This document shows, one piece after another, positions 10,797 to 23,192 of a stretch of DNA of 64,000 bases (position 1 is its first letter; the number at the start of each line of letters is the position of its first letter). The position numbers and the translations under genes were made by a program. The notes below the pieces were generated by a model. It saw only the letters and a list, made by a program, of their open reading frames with translations, was not told where the DNA came from and made no database searches. Origin of the DNA: Begonia masoniana (taxonomy: Eukaryota > Streptophyta > Magnoliopsida > Cucurbitales > Begoniaceae); the NCBI GenBank assembly GCA_022432975.1, contig CM039509.1:27049011-27113010 (forward strand), in the 5' to 3' direction.

Positions 10797-11468
10797 TATT
10801 TGTTATCCTACTTGCTAAGCGTAAGCTTACGTGTGCGTGTGTGTTCTGTGGTGTAGGTAACGACGCGGGTACAGGTGAGCTATGTGAGTCAGCCAGGACT
10901 TGGGAGCAGTCGGAGATGCACGGGGCGTGCCGGTGCGGGCAGTTGTCGGGGCGTCTCGACCATGGTCTTCGGAAAGACGTGGGTGGAACAGTATTTTGGG
11001 GTCGTGTATAATTTACAATTATTTTGGTGGTTTGTAGAGTTGTCTATTTGGTTTTAGAGTTATTGCATAGCTATTTGTATTTGGTGTGTATAATCATAGT
11101 TAAGGGTGATGTGTCGCCCTGTACTGTGGACTTTCTCCACTTAGGAATGTTTGTATTTTAGTTTCCCTCTTTAGTTTCCTTCTTTACTGCTATTTGGAGA
11201 TTTCTCATTTCGTATGTTGGATAGTTGAGTATAGGTATTCTGGATTTGGTTGAGATTGGGCTGTGTGCAGGTACTTAGCATTTTGGAGGCGCTATTTTCA
11301 GGCGTTATTTTGCCGAAATTTTCGGGAAGTACGCCGTGGTGCTTCAAGGTTAGGATTTAGGGAAATTAGGAAGTCTAGACAGCTATGTCAATGTTATTTT
11401 AAATTAAGCTTTAACGTGGGATTAGTGAGCAAAGTAGCGCTCCGAGCCAGGGCGGGTTCGGGGTTACA

Positions 11469-13313
11469 GTTCTCGACGGTGAATGGCCGAGCTTAAGGCC
11501 GGCGAAGGTCTCCTGGCAAAAGAGAGCTCAGATTGAAGGAAAAACCGAGGGCTCCAAATTGGGGAATTCGGGTTTTCCTATGTAAAGTCTTGGAATTGAT
11601 TAGATTATGCTAATTGAAGGTGTGGGTGGTCGATTGGTGTGGAAATGGAGGAGGTTCGATGAAAAACCAGAAAAGGGAATTTTCTGGTTAAGGGGGGCAG
11701 TTTGGGTTTTGCCAATTTTGACCTAGCTAGGGTTATTTGTTTTAGAATTCCTTTTGGTAGTTTATAATAGGTTATTAGAGGAGTACGTGGCCGCTAGAAT
11801 CGTCCGATTCCAATAACCGACGCGAAAGTTACGCGCGTTCAAAGTTTTGGGTCGGTTTTACCGAACCCAAATTAGTGGCCTGTTTATTTAGGTTTTAGTT
11901 GGATTAGGCAAGAAATAGTAGTTTGGGAGTAATTAGTGATTTTAACCTTGAGTTTAATAAAGTTTGAATATTTTTTGTAGGTTGAGCCATAGATGGACAG
12001 GTAACCTAGCATCCCCAGCGAGCTACGGACGACAGGTAAGTTCTCGTGACTTACTCTGGCCGATTGGCCTACACCGTACTTCGATGTCGCGTCGAGGATC
12101 TTAGTGAATTGTTTGTTTTAAATTGCTTTGGTTGGGTAGTTAGGTTAGTCGCTTATTAGGTTATGCTTTTATTCGTCTTGATGGTATGCATGTTGGTTGT
12201 TTATTTATGCTCATATCTGTTCATGCATCACGTATTTCAACTAAGCATGAAAATGAATTTCCGCACGATGTTTTTCAGAAAACCGATGTGGCCTAGAGAT
12301 TGGGGGCTATCGATCTATTGTGCGGACCGATTAAGGGTCTGACCAATACCACATCTCATGTAATGTAATTAATGAACGTAATCTGTTATCTGGTCACGCG
12401 AGGTGGGGCTCAGGCACGGCTGTACGTGTTGTAAGCGTGTACCCCCCTCCTCTAACCGCACGGGGTAGTCCGACCGCTGGATGGGCCCCCTTCGGTTAGG
12501 GGAATGAGATCTCGGTGATATTCTGTCTGCGACGCTCTGTATGTTATGCATGATTTCTGAACTCCATATGCACTGTACGCATCTGCATTTACGTAGGATT
12601 TACTGAGATTTTATCTCATAGGTGTCTGTATGGTGTAGGTGATCCCGATACAGGTGACTACCAGATTCCTACACCCGAGAAATGATCAGATGAAGAAAGA
12701 TGGCCCGTGGGAGTGTGCTGTGCAGTCGGTGCGCATTATGACCCGTGGGGATGTAATTAAAGGTATAGAGATGCTTTGGGTAAATGATGGGTTAGTTAGA
12801 TGAAACTGTATAGTTGAACATATTAGGATTTTTGGTTCTGGTTAGCTGATAGATTTATATACAGATGTTTTGGCAAACTGTTTTATAAAGCGTTTTGTTA
12901 AATCAGTTATTCGAATGATATGGAACTGCTTGGTATTTTCTTTGAAACAGGAGGAAATGTTAAACTTTTAAACGGAACCACACAGTTTGTTTTCGTGGAA
13001 ATGTGTTCTGTTTAAATATGTCACGAGTTGTTTTGAGCGAGATTATGGAGAGGTAGGAGTATCGGTGGTTTGAAATTAAGTTGTATTGTGAAGTGTATGA
13101 TTGTGATGTGGATAGAATTTGTGGTATAGATAGAATCGTGTTAGCCAAATGGTGAGGTTGTATTTTGTAGGTGTTTGTGTACGTGTTGGTTTAAATAATT
13201 GTTTTGTAATTGTTTTAAACGTTTTATTAAATTGTTTTCCACTTAAACGCAAAGTATAAAAGAAAAAGAAGAATTTTGTACGGGAAATTAGGAATAGTAT
13301 GAGGGTCGTTACA
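11469..13313 (+). mobile_element. Element Z 5' LTR, 3' portion
   Basis: Homologous, with clear divergence, to 42403-44284, and has the same terminus GAGGGTCGTTACA followed by a tRNA-Met primer site. It contains the candidate intron 12036-12638 with the GGCCGATTGGCCTACA hairpin and the CTGAGATTTTATCTCA inverted repeat. Its 5' end is lost upstream of the window, beyond insertion Y1. The strong divergence from the right LTR means an old element, or two different copies of one family. Confidence 0.7.
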
Positions 13314-13317
13314 ATTA

Positions 13318-13329
13318 TGGTATCAGAGC
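13318..13329 (+). other. Primer binding site, initiator tRNA-Met (element Z)
   Basis: TGGTATCAGAGC follows the LTR terminus after a 4-base gap, as in element 1. The leader that follows shares CAACTGTAAGT with elements 1 and 2. Confidence 0.92.
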
Positions 13330-13485
13330 CCCCGGGTTTTAAAAACGGTTCTGTAGACTGCTTGACTCCACAGCCACTACGCGGACATCCTTCATCAACT
13401 GTAAGTATGTTTATTGCTTTCTTTGAATTTAGTTTCTTAGGATTATTTGTTTTAACTTTTATAGGAGTTATTTATAAATATGGTG

Positions 13486-15995
13486 TGTAACACCCAGATT
13501 TTTTGGGTTTCCGCTCTAGGGGTACTTTCATAAATAAGAAATATAAGCTCGTTTTGTGAGCGGATAGTTTTATTAGGGCCCTAGGAGTTCATGGGGATTT
13601 TTAGAAGAATAAGTAAATTTTTAGAAATTTAAATCGATAGTGTAACGCCGAGTTACATTTTTCCGCCTATAGTGTTTTAAGTCGTAAAAATAGTAAATTA
13701 AGTCCGTTTTACAAACGGAGAGTTTCGTTAGAACCCTAGAAATAAGTTGGAATATTTGGAGGAATAAACAAATTTTGAAGAAACTAAATCGAGAGACGAA
13801 ACATCGAGTTAAACTAAAGAATTGAGGGAAGGGCGTTTGTGTAATTTAGAGAGTAAATTGTGTTAAATTAAATAAAACCTTCCCCCCTCCCCTCTCTATT
13901 TCTCCATCTCCAGACAACGAAAAAGGGGTTTTCCCCCCTTCCCTTGGCGACATTTTCTCCCCCACGGCCGCTTCCTTCAACGCCGATCAACACTCCCCTT
14001 CCGACGATTTCCTCTTCGACTTTCTTCTCTAATCGATCCTCTAGGTAAGCCCTAAGCTCTAGACACGTTTAGTTTTGGTTGTTGAAGGTTTTAAGAATCT
14101 CCATTAATGGAGTTTGGCATTTTGTGAGCACCACGTGCTCGATGAAATGCCCGAATGGAGAAAATAGAAGTTTTAGGAGAAAATAGCTTTGGCTAGAAGC
14201 TTAATTTAAGTTTAGAATTCATTTAATTAGGATCGATTTTAATGTCCTTAATTGTGAAATGCTTTAGGTCGAGACGACTTTACGGACGGTGCACGGCTTG
14301 CTACGGACGCCAGGTAAGTGGGTGCTAGGTTTCCGGCCCTTAAGGCCCTACATCGTGTCAACTTTAGGCTTTTGTGTGTTGATGATGATTTTCTGATTGT
14401 CGGGTTTAATGAATCGGGTAGCCTAGGATGTTATTTATTAGTTGTTTGTGAAGTTTGTTGCGAGTAGTGTATGTCCATGTAAAATGTGAATTGTTCGATG
14501 ATATGTTTTGATGATATGTGTACGTAGATTCCTCATGCATCATGTTTTGCTCAAAAGTCATATGAAATGTCTCCATGCATGAATTATGTAAAGGAAAAGT
14601 AACGATTAAGTGTGGGTTGGGACAGTATGGCCATAACAACAAAACCAATGTCACTTCCACGCGATGGACTATGAATACGGCCGAAAAGACTATGTACACG
14701 CACTTGGCCTACTCCCTGGCAAGATCCCCACCTTAATCCATGTTAACAAAAATGAAAAAGAATAAGAACAAGTAAATGAACATGTTTTATGAAAAGTCAT
14801 GCATTCATGCATACGTCATCTATAGTGCATTCCCTTGCTAAGCATTAGGCTTAATGTTTATGTTGTATGATGTAGGTGACAGGTGTGAAGGTGAGAGTTT
14901 CTCTCGATGACAAGGAATAGGCGGTCGACGGATTGTGCTCGTGGCGACGGGGTGTGTTTTGGTTCGGCTTGATGGTCCGATGGTGCGCCCCGAATTGTCT
15001 TGTGGCGAAGTGATGTGAGTTAGTTTTTGTTGGTTAAAAAGATTATGGGTTTTAGGGTGTATAGTTAGGTTTATTACTTAGAAAATTTATAGTGGATGTA
15101 GGCTTGAAGTAGTGCTATTTGAATGATTTGATAATGTATGTCTTTGGTGATGTTTTAGGGAAATTTCATGTTTATGTTCGATGTTTGTGTTGAGGATTTG
15201 ATTGGGTTTTATTTGATGATTTTAGGTGATTTATGACTGTATGGATACGCACGGTTTTAGAGCGATCCATGCAGTCAGTCTTTATGAAATTTGATTATGT
15301 TTAAAAGTGAATTGTGCAGGTTTTGAGTGTTTGGATAAAGTTCATGTGGGGAGTGTATTTTGTGAGATGTATGTAAGGATTGTGTGAAGAAGGAGTGAGA
15401 AAGGAGAAGAGTGTTGTGAATGAGAAGTACAGGGCGAGGAAGGAAGAAAGAAAGAAGGGAGGAAGGAGCTGTGCTCTTTGGAGAAATTCCAGAGAGCATG
15501 GCGATTGATCGCCTCTTGGAGGTGATCAATCGCCTCTCCCTGCCTGGAAATCGCAGGGAGGCGATTGTTGGTTGCCGCTCTCTGGAGAAATCCAGAGAGC
15601 GTGGCGACTGATCGCCACAAACTGTGGCGATCAGTCGCAACCGGCAATTTGCAACAGGCGACTGGTCGCCTGTTGCAATCGCCGAAGGGCGATCAGTCGC
15701 CTCTTTTTGGGCGACTGATCGCCATAGTATGTTTTCTTTTATTTTAAGTTTAATTTTAATTAGTTAATAGTTTTAATTGATTTAATTGTTTTAAGTTTTA
15801 ATTGTTTTAGTATTTGTTTTAAACGAATGATTTTAAGGGATTTCAATAATCCGAGACTTCGATTTAGTGGTTTAGAAGTCGAAACGTTACGAGTGAAATG
15901 AAAAGAAAAATTTTACGCGAGCTATTTAGAGGATTTAAGTTAAGATTACGTTATGGTCTTTCCGTGGCGGCCCTGGCCGGGTCGGGGTCGTCACA
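13486..15995 (+). mobile_element. Solo LTR P
   Basis: Starts TGTAACACCCAG and ends GGGTCGTCACA, 2510 bp, flanked by TGGTG at 13481-13485 and 15996-16000. With no internal domain it is a solo LTR, the usual product of recombination between two LTRs. It carries the candidate intron 14314-14875, a GGCCCTTAAGGCCCTACA hairpin after the donor, and a cluster of palindromes at 15484-15725. Confidence 0.93.
15484..15725. repeat. Cluster of hairpins containing GCGATNGATCGC/GCGACTGATCGC
   Basis: Several inverted repeats occur in 240 bp: GGCGATTGATCGCCTC paired with GGTGATCAATCGCC, GCGACTGATCGCCACA paired with TGTGGCGATCAGTCGC, and others. Two copies of TCCAGAGAGC sit alongside. It lies downstream of the LTR candidate acceptor. 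Similar palindromes occur in LTRs X2, Y3 and S. Confidence 0.85.
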
Positions 15996-16577
15996 TGGTG
16001 TGTCGAGGGAATGATCGAGACAACCGAGACGATATGATAAATCACCTTAAGAATTTCATTGCCCAATAATCCCAACTCATTGACCGACAAGCGCAGCTTA
16101 TAGATAGACAATCTCGTCAGCTTAAGATGTTGACGAACCGAGAAAACCCTAGGATCCAAGGACTATTTACTCCCAATAACCACAACACGAAGAGGGTGGG
16201 CAAGGAAGAAATCAAACAAAGCCGCCGAAAGTGTGTACAAGGAACTTCTCAGAGACCTCTGTGTCCTGAATGCCAGAAGGAACACTATGGCAAATGTTGA
16301 TTAGGCACAGAAAGGTGTTTTAGATGTGGAGTGATTAGTCACTACGTCAAGGAGTACCCAAGACCTGGTAGGGATAAGAATAGGGTTACATCGAGGATAA
16401 TTGTCCAGAACAAAGACGAGGATAACGGCCAACCATTAGTTGTTCTAGATATAGTTTTATTTCGATAATTAAAGGAATGAAGAATATTAGAGTGGGGATG
16501 TAGGGTAGAAATAAAATTGTGGAGATGATAATTGTGTGATAGGTTGAAGTAAGCTAAAAATAGAGAAGAGTCATCTG

Positions 16578-16913
16578 CTATTCTTGAGGATGTATAACCC
16601 TAATAATATAACATTTAGAATGAGTAATAGCAGACTTTCCATATTCACCAATATAATGGTGCACAATCTGAACAGACTGTGTTTCGATAAGAATATGCTC
16701 ATAATAAAGCCGATGCTTTCCATCAGTCATTAGATAATGATGAGAGCCCAAATATCTCTCTTTAATATACCAGGCATCTTTATTAGCCAATAATAAATCC
16801 TTTTCATAAAAAGGGAAAATAGTAGCGCACATATTCTTTTTCAAATATTGATCTCCTGCTTCTAATACTTCTTTAGCAGTTTTAGAAGGAGTAGGAGGAG
16901 CACTACTTTCTCA
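16578..16913 (-). pseudogene. EPRV ORF2, N-terminal fragment (copy c)
   Basis: Nearly identical to about 17684-18008, covering roughly the first 110 residues of ORF2 after its Arg/Gly-rich start. It is fused tail-to-head at 16913/16914 to the C-terminal part of copy b, so the reading frame of copy b runs on into it out of register (the VLLLLLLKLL tail is an artefact of that fusion). Function unknown. Confidence 0.8.
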
Positions 16914-18106
16914 GTAATATCTTCATTAGGATCTTGAGAGTCATCTGCTAATATCTGAAAAGATCCTGAACCTGGAGTAGAAATATGATCAGATATATGA
17001 TCTTCATCTTCATCAGTCATATTCAAATCTTCAACAGATCCTAATTGATCTTTCATCATAGCAAATAATTTCAACTCTTTTTCTTTTTTACTCATATGAG
17101 GATATTTCTTTTGAATATTTTCATACATTTTTCTCATATAATTGTCATCCATATTTTCATCTTTATCCGTAATAGGACTTCTCACTTTTTCTTTATAAGT
17201 GCTAATAGCAGCTTTGATTCTTTCAATACAGGCTTTAGTTTCATATCTAGCCCACCATTTAACATAAAAATTTCTTTGAACTTCATACAGACCAATAGGG
17301 TCTTGATCAATTTCCAAATTCCATTGCCATATCCAATTAATTTGGAATTCAGTACAGAACCATAATAGGTCTTGTTCTTTAATAATTGTTTTCCTGCTGG
17401 ATAACTCAGGATGATATTTTAACCATATAGCAAATAACGCTTGAATATTTTCAGGAAATATAGATAGATCAGGAGAATGCTCAATCCACCAAACATAAAA
17501 CCAAGGTGGAAATTTATCTTCTGATTTCATAATCTTAGGATTGATAGTAAAGAACCATGAATGGGTTCTTGTAGGATTTTGATAGTAAAAAGTATTTTCC
17601 CAAGCTTTCACATAATTCCAATAATTATATTTCTGATCATTTTTCAGGCTTCTAATAGCAAATACATTTAAGCCCCACTCTTGAGGATGGATAATCCTGA
17701 TAATATAACATTTAGAATGAGTAATAGCAGACTTTCCATATTCACCAATATAATGGTACACAATCTGAACAGACTGTGTTTCGATAAGAATATGCTCATA
17801 ATAAAGCCGATGCTTTCCTTCAGTCATTAGATAATGATGAGAGCCCAAATATCTCTCTTTAATATACCAGGCATCTTTATTAGCCAATAATAAATCCTTT
17901 TCATAAAAAGGGAAAATAGTAGCGCACATATTCTTTTTCAAATATTGATCTCCTGCTTCTAATACTTCTTTAGCAGTTTTAGAAGGAGTAGGAGGAGCAC
18001 TACTTTCTCCTATTAAAGGATATTGATGATAATAACTAAGGCGACCGCGACCCCTTCCACGGCCCCTAGTACTTCTACGACCACCACCCCCAAGGGGTTT
18101 ATCCAT
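16914..18106 (-). CDS. EPRV ORF2 protein (copy b), unknown function
   Basis: About 398 codons of an ORF2-type protein beginning MDKPLGGGG, followed by an RGRGRGRGR basic tract and a long Trp/Tyr-rich globular region (for example WFFTINPK, PPWFYVWW). A highly charged, acidic C-terminal part follows (DEDEDHISDH). The family's function is not established as far as I know; the basic N-terminus suggests nucleic-acid binding, which is inference. The frame is open but its upstream end is fused to the protease frame and its last ~30 residues are missing compared with copy a. The start at 18106 is chosen because the basic tract follows directly. Confidence 0.7.
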
Positions 18107-19285
18107 TCTGTAAAAAGTCACTTGTTTCAGTATAATTAGCAATATAAGGAATTTCAACAATATGTTTTTTCCTAACCAAAATATATTTGGAGTATCTCCA
18201 CATACTTCAGTAATAAAAGTATTTTCAATTGTTTTAATTTTTTCAATCATTTTAGATTGTTTTAATTGATCTTCTATTTTTAAACAATAAATTTCTGATT
18301 TTAAAAAACTAATATGTTTTTGTTTATCTAAATAATGATTTTTTAATTCATTTATAAAAGTGTCTTCCGGATACATAATAAAAGCATAATAAATAGCTTG
18401 ATTGTTAAAAGTAGCACTTATACCTTTTTCATCGATATTTTTAATAGGCATAATCATATTTACAAATGGAGTTCCTAAAATAATTTTATGTTGTAAGTTT
18501 TTAACCAATAAAAAAGTAGTTGTTATACTAACATCATTATTGCAAATAATAGCATCAGATAATTTATAGTTTACTTTTAATTTATTTCCACCGGCTGAAT
18601 ATAAAGATTGTTTTGTTTTCTCAAAATATTTAGTGGGAATAATTCCTTCTTTAATACAATTAATATCAGCACCACTATCTATAAGGGCTATTAAATCAGA
18701 GATAATATAATCTTGATTTATAATTAGATTAATTTTTATAAACCATTTTTGAAATCTCAATTTTGTTAAAATATTTATATCATTATCATTATAAGGGGTA
18801 ACTTCATTAGAAGAGGAACCAATATTCATATGGGTTTCTATTTTTTCTATTCTTTCGTTGTTATTAATCTGATATTGATTATAATTAAATAATAATTCTT
18901 GTAATTCATTTTTAAGATCTTTAACTTCTCTATTACGATCTTGAATAGTTACAGGTTTAATTTTAGCTTTATCTAGTCTATTAAAGACTTCTGTTAAAGA
19001 ATAATGTTGACCTCTTAACTTAGGTTTTTCAATTATTTCTTTATCATTGTTTTGATTAATAATAATTTCAATAATCTTTTTTCTAAAATTAGAATCATGT
19101 ATCTGATCTAAATTATCTAAAATATTTTGTTGATCAGTTGTTAATACATTTACCTGACACTTTTGACAGGGTTCATCCTCAGATGAAGATGACTCATCAA
19201 TAATATCTTCTGAGTCAGAAGATTCTTCTGAAGAAGTTAATAATAGTTTTTCTAAGGTTAATTTTAACCTTTCATCTATATCCAT
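18107..19285 (-). pseudogene. EPRV zinc-knuckle/protease region, truncated before reverse transcriptase
   Basis: The frame opens with an acidic Ser-rich stretch and a coiled, Asn/Lys-rich segment, then an aspartic protease domain with DSGADINC (residues about 203-210) and ILGTPF (about 269-274). After the conserved segment that should lead into reverse transcriptase, the frame shifts at an A-run near 18175. The RT and RNase H domains are missing and the frame runs into ORF2 at 18106. The protease would process the viral polyprotein; here it cannot be part of a complete replicase. I infer the junction is a recombination point rather than native organisation. Confidence 0.78.
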
Positions 19286-20564
19286 ACTATTTAATTTATG
19301 TCTAGTGGTACATTTTGAAGCATAATGACCAAATTTACCACATTTATAACATTTAATTTCAGAAATATCTTTTTTAGATTTTTTCTTTTTATTCTTATTA
19401 GAAGATTCAGGAATATCATATTTTTGCTTATATTTTTTAAAAGCTTTTTTCTATAATTTCTTTTTACGTTTATATTTCATATATTCTTTGCTTTTATCAG
19501 CTTTAGATAAACCTTTTAAATTAGGTTTAGGAATATGATAAGCAAATTGATCACAAAATTAACCTATTTCTTTTCTACCATTTAAATTTTGTTTTTTAAA
19601 TTGATATTGTAATTTCATATCATTACATAAAGATAATCCTTCTTGAACACATACATTAATTAAATGACCATATGTGCATGTAGCCCAAGGAATAAATTGT
19701 CCATCATTTAATTCTAATAATTTCTTTTTAATTCTTTTAGAAAATAAAGGAGGTAATCCATCAATAAATTTAGATTTCCAGTGCTCAGAATTAGCATCTG
19801 GTCTTTGCATAACTTTAGTTATAAAAACATCTTTATACCATCTAAATTCTGTTAAAGTTCTACATCTTAAATTTTGTAATAATTCTCTACCTCTTTCTTG
19901 TCTTTGTTCGGTAGCTCCAATAAAATGTAAAATAATAGCTTGTATTAATGTATAAACACTATCCTCATAAACCATATTATTTTCATGCCTTACAGCGGTT
20001 AATATTTCATGACGTTGTTCTAGAGATAAATAATTATCCCACCAACCTTTTAAAGCACCATTAAATCCATTTATAATAAAAGCAGCTATATCAGAATCTT
20101 TATTCTTCTAAAATATTAATATGATATTTTGATACAGGTTTATAAAATATCGTCAAATACCATTCGCTAAAAGTTATTAGATCCTTTTTTAAATCTAAAT
20201 AAGAGTAATATAAATCTTTTAATTTTTTAAACTCTTCAGATTTTTTATAATATTTTTTATCAATCCAATTTCTGAGAATAGCATTTTCAGGTGATTGATA
20301 TTCTTCGTTACATATTTTTCTAATATCATCTTTGCTTAAATTTGAGTAATTCATCATAATTTAAATTCCATTTCTGAAACAGTAGGTGACTCTCTTTTAG
20401 TGTGAGAGGTTTCTCCTTTTTCATATTTCGAATTATTAAATTGATTAGAATAAACACCATGAGGTATTTGTTGTTCAGATATTTTTAAAGCTTCAATATT
20501 AGAAATAGGAGTTTCAGATACAGAAAATCTAGAACTAGGTAAATCTACTTGATAGGGAGGAATA
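19286..20564 (-). pseudogene. EPRV coat protein region with CCHC zinc knuckle
   Basis: The coat-protein core lies in frames at 19559-20357, with conserved segments such as FRWYKDVFITKV and FIDGLPPLFSKRIK, followed near 19300-19345 by a CCHC knuckle (CYKCGKFGHYASKC) that would bind the packaged genome or pregenomic RNA. A frameshift separates the parts at about 20100, and further breaks lie at 19440-19560. The order movement protein, coat protein, protease matches caulimovirid polyproteins. The upstream end is cut by LTR Y2 at 20565. Confidence 0.8.
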
Positions 20565-20591
20565 TGTAACGCCCCGAATCTCCACGACCCG

Positions 20592-20826
20592 GGTCGCTAC
20601 AGGGACTCACTAGTACTCTCAGTGTTTACTGTCTCATTCACTTAAACTACTAACGCAAGGAATCCATTTTTTTTTTAAACTGACGCAATGGAATTTAAAA
20701 CTAACTCCGGTCGCTACAGGGACTCACTAGTACTCTCAGTGTTTACTATCTCATTCACTTAAACTACTAACGCAAGGAATCCATTTTTTTTTTTTTTAAA
20801 CTGACGCAATGGAATTTAAAACTAAC
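20592..20826. repeat. Two tandem copies of a 117-bp unit in Y2
   Basis: GGTCGCTACAGGGACTCAC starts at 20592 and again at 20709 with near-identical following sequence; the copies differ mainly in T-run length and one G/A change. Confidence 0.92.
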
Positions 20827-21478
20827 TCCCCGAAGTTCTCTCAGACTCTACCTAACTGTCTAGACTCACTAGTCTCCCTTAATCTTAACTGTTAGATTTC
20901 CCAGCATACTCCCCAAAATTTTCGACAGAGTAACGCCTGAAAATGGCGCCTCCCAAAATGCTAAGTACCTGCATAACACCAATCCAGAATATTCCTAACC
21001 ATCTAACCAATCAACGAATCTCCAAAACAACCATCATATCAGCAATAAAATGTTATCGATCAACCGAAGAAAATTCACAGTATGGGGTGACACGTCACCC
21101 TGAACTATAACTATATACAACAAAATACACAATACCCCAAAACATCCAAAAGAAATCCTACTCTCTATCAAAAACCATGCCACGGCTCCATGGGTCGGGT
21201 CGCCCTAACACTGCTATCAGCAGAGGCCCCAGTCGCACGTCACCAACCATCCGCTAACCCTGGTCAGACTCTCGGTACTCACCCTCCTGATCAGCGGTAC
21301 CTACACCACAGAACACACTATAAGCTCAAAGCTTAGCAAGTAGAGTGCTGAAAAAAAATAAACGTGAAGCATGAAACTAGTTATGCAAATCCTAACACAT
21401 GCACGTCTCTACACACGTTGTCATCACTTCACCGCCTCGCATCACACCGAGGTTTGGAATGCAACCGCACTGGACAAT

Positions 21479-21810
21479 CGGTCCGTACACCGCACTGTTT
21501 ACCAGCACGTTGCCACCGTCCCGGTTCCTCCAGAAACGGGGCCCACAAGTCACACCCAAACCCCTCCCTGTTTCGACTCGGAATGCAACCGTCCGAGACA
21601 GTCGGTCGATACACCGTGCTGCCATCGGCCCGTCGCCACCGCCCCAGCTAGCCCCCGGAAGCGGGGCCCACAAGTCACATTCAGCCACTGCCTCGACTCG
21701 AAGTGCAACCGCCTGAGACAGTCGGTCGATACACCGCGCTGCCATCGGCCCGTCGCCACCGCCCCAGCTAGCCCCCGGAAGCGGGGCCCACCAGTCACAC
21801 TCGAGCCCAC
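21479..21810. repeat. Three tandem ~120-bp GC-rich units in Y2
   Basis: Units beginning CAGTCGGTCGATACACCG occur at 21599 and 21719, with a more diverged one near 21475. Each ends in GCGGGGCCCAC. They keep frames open on both strands by chance. Confidence 0.88.
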
Positions 21811-22921
21811 TGTCGCCTATTCACACAGTACTTCACATCCTCTACTCTCCCTTCATGCTTAAAAACATGCTCAAACATTTTGCATAACTTTTAAAACACG
21901 ATGCATGCTAACCATAACACAATCACAATGACTACACCCACACATCACATCACCTCACATCACACATATATATATATATACTTACGACCCACCACATGCA
22001 TAAAACTCACTGCATATATACGACTGTGGTGTAGGCCCTTCTGGGCGACTCTCAAGCATTTACAATCACACTACTACTTACCTGGCGTCCTAGCTCGTTC
22101 GGGTTCGGCACATAGCGTCACCTACGGATTCACCTAGCATAATTAAAAATCCTCGTTAATACTTAAGCTTAAACTCGTCAATTCAACCTGAAACTAATGT
22201 TTCTAACTTAACCCGACACATACCCAACCAAACTGGTCACTAACTCGGTTTGGTTAAAAACCAGCCCGAAACTTCGAACGCGCGTAACTTTTCCTACGCT
22301 TATCGAAATGACTCGATTTTGGCAGCCACGTACTCTCTTAACAACCTAGTTTAACATACCAGAAAAGAATTTAAAACAAATAATCATAGCCAAGTCAAAA
22401 CTCTCAAAAACAAAACCGATTTTTTAGAATTCCAATTTCTCATTTTCTGGTTTTTCAACAAACTCATTCAATCCATCACTAATTTATCACATTCTAACCT
22501 ATTAAGCATGATTTAACTAAATTCAAGGTTTCCAAGTTCAGAACCCGAACCATAGCCCCCCAGTCACTTTTTTTTTTCTCGGCTTCACCCTTGAAACAGG
22601 GGCATTTTGGCCCTCTGAGGATCGCTCATCGCACACCTCAATCCCCCCCTTATTTTCGTCGCCAAAACCATAAGAAAACTTGGCCTACATGCTCCATCAA
22701 TCAGACCACACTTCGGCCGCGCATAAGAGAGAAAACAGGGGGGAAGAACTTACCTCTTTCGTCCTAATTCGCGCGCGAAATCAAAGGGGAAGGGTGTGGT
22801 TTCAGCTCGCCGGAGTTCACTCGTCGGAATGGTGGCCAAATCGTCGGGGGTCGCCGGAGAAGAATGTCGGATTTTGTCTCTCTCTCTCGCCGGGGCTCGG
22901 GTTGCTCGGGTTGTGAACAAA

Positions 22922-22950
22922 CTGAATGGCTTCTTCGCGAAGCCATTCAG
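22922..22950. repeat. Perfect 12-bp stem hairpin in Y2
   Basis: CTGAATGGCTTC, a 5-base TTCGC loop, then the exact complement. The core AATGGCTTC/GAAGCCATT also occurs at 29077-29103 in the unrelated-looking Z LTR. Confidence 0.92.
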
Positions 22951-23192
22951 TTTAAAATGTTTTCTTTTTTTTTTTTTATTTCTTTTATTTCTTTTAACTG
23001 ATTTACTACATTGCCCTTGCGTGTTTGAACCTTCGCATTTCCGTTAAGTTCGTGCCCTCTCAACCTAATCTTTTGGAAAATTCTCTTCTAAATAAATTCC
23101 TAAGCTTTATTAGGCTAACTAGCCTGTCAGAATCTTTCATGGAACTCTGACAAAATTTTAAATGTATTCAGAAAATTTTCTGGGTTATTACA

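Larger units (their letters stand above)
1..11468 (+). mobile_element. Y-family LTR (Y1), left end outside window, interrupted by element 1
   Basis: The right part (10372-11468) is homologous, on the opposite strand, to LTRs Y2 (20565-23192) and Y3 (48228-58152). Shared landmarks are the CTTGCTAAGC block, GGTGTAG|GT, the GTACTTAGCATTTTGG block, and the terminus ending GGGGTTACA at 11468. Element 1 (828-10366) is inserted in it with a CCGGT target duplication. The left terminus is outside the window, so its own target duplication cannot be checked. Whether it is a solo LTR or part of a longer element is unknown. Confidence 0.75.
13480..16471 (+). pseudogene. Element Z gag remnant, split by LTR P, capsid region deleted
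   Basis: The start ATGGTG (13480-13485) is followed by LTR P. Coding resumes after the duplicated TGGTG at about 16001 and runs to about 16471 with two in-frame stops. A double zinc-binding region is recognisable (CPEC... and CFRCGV...), but the last Cys of the second knuckle is Tyr. Only about 95 codons separate start and knuckle, against about 290 in element 1, so most of the capsid domain is missing. No protease, RT or integrase follows. Z is therefore either a deletion derivative or a non-autonomous element. Confidence 0.7.
20565..23192 (-). mobile_element. Solo LTR Y2 inside the pararetrovirus
   Basis: On + it runs from TGTAACGCCCCG to GGGTTATTACA, 2628 bp, with no internal domain. It splits the movement-protein/coat-protein reading region. 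The flanks GAATA (20560-20564) and AAATA (23193-23197) match at 4 of 5 bases, a decayed target duplication. The coding strand is minus: donor ...CAG|GTAAGT at 22081, acceptor GTGGTGTAG|GT at 21301. Internal repeats lie at 20592 and 21479-21810. Confidence 0.88.

Noticed and set aside
16862..19285. A single 807-residue viral protein
   Set aside because: The frame is a chimera: protease region, a frameshifted and truncated junction, ORF2, and an out-of-register tail. I describe the parts separately.
21364..21862. GC-rich frames of up to 163 aa on both strands in Y2
   Set aside because: They cover a 120-bp tandem repeat in an LTR, with competing frames on both strands and no known domain.
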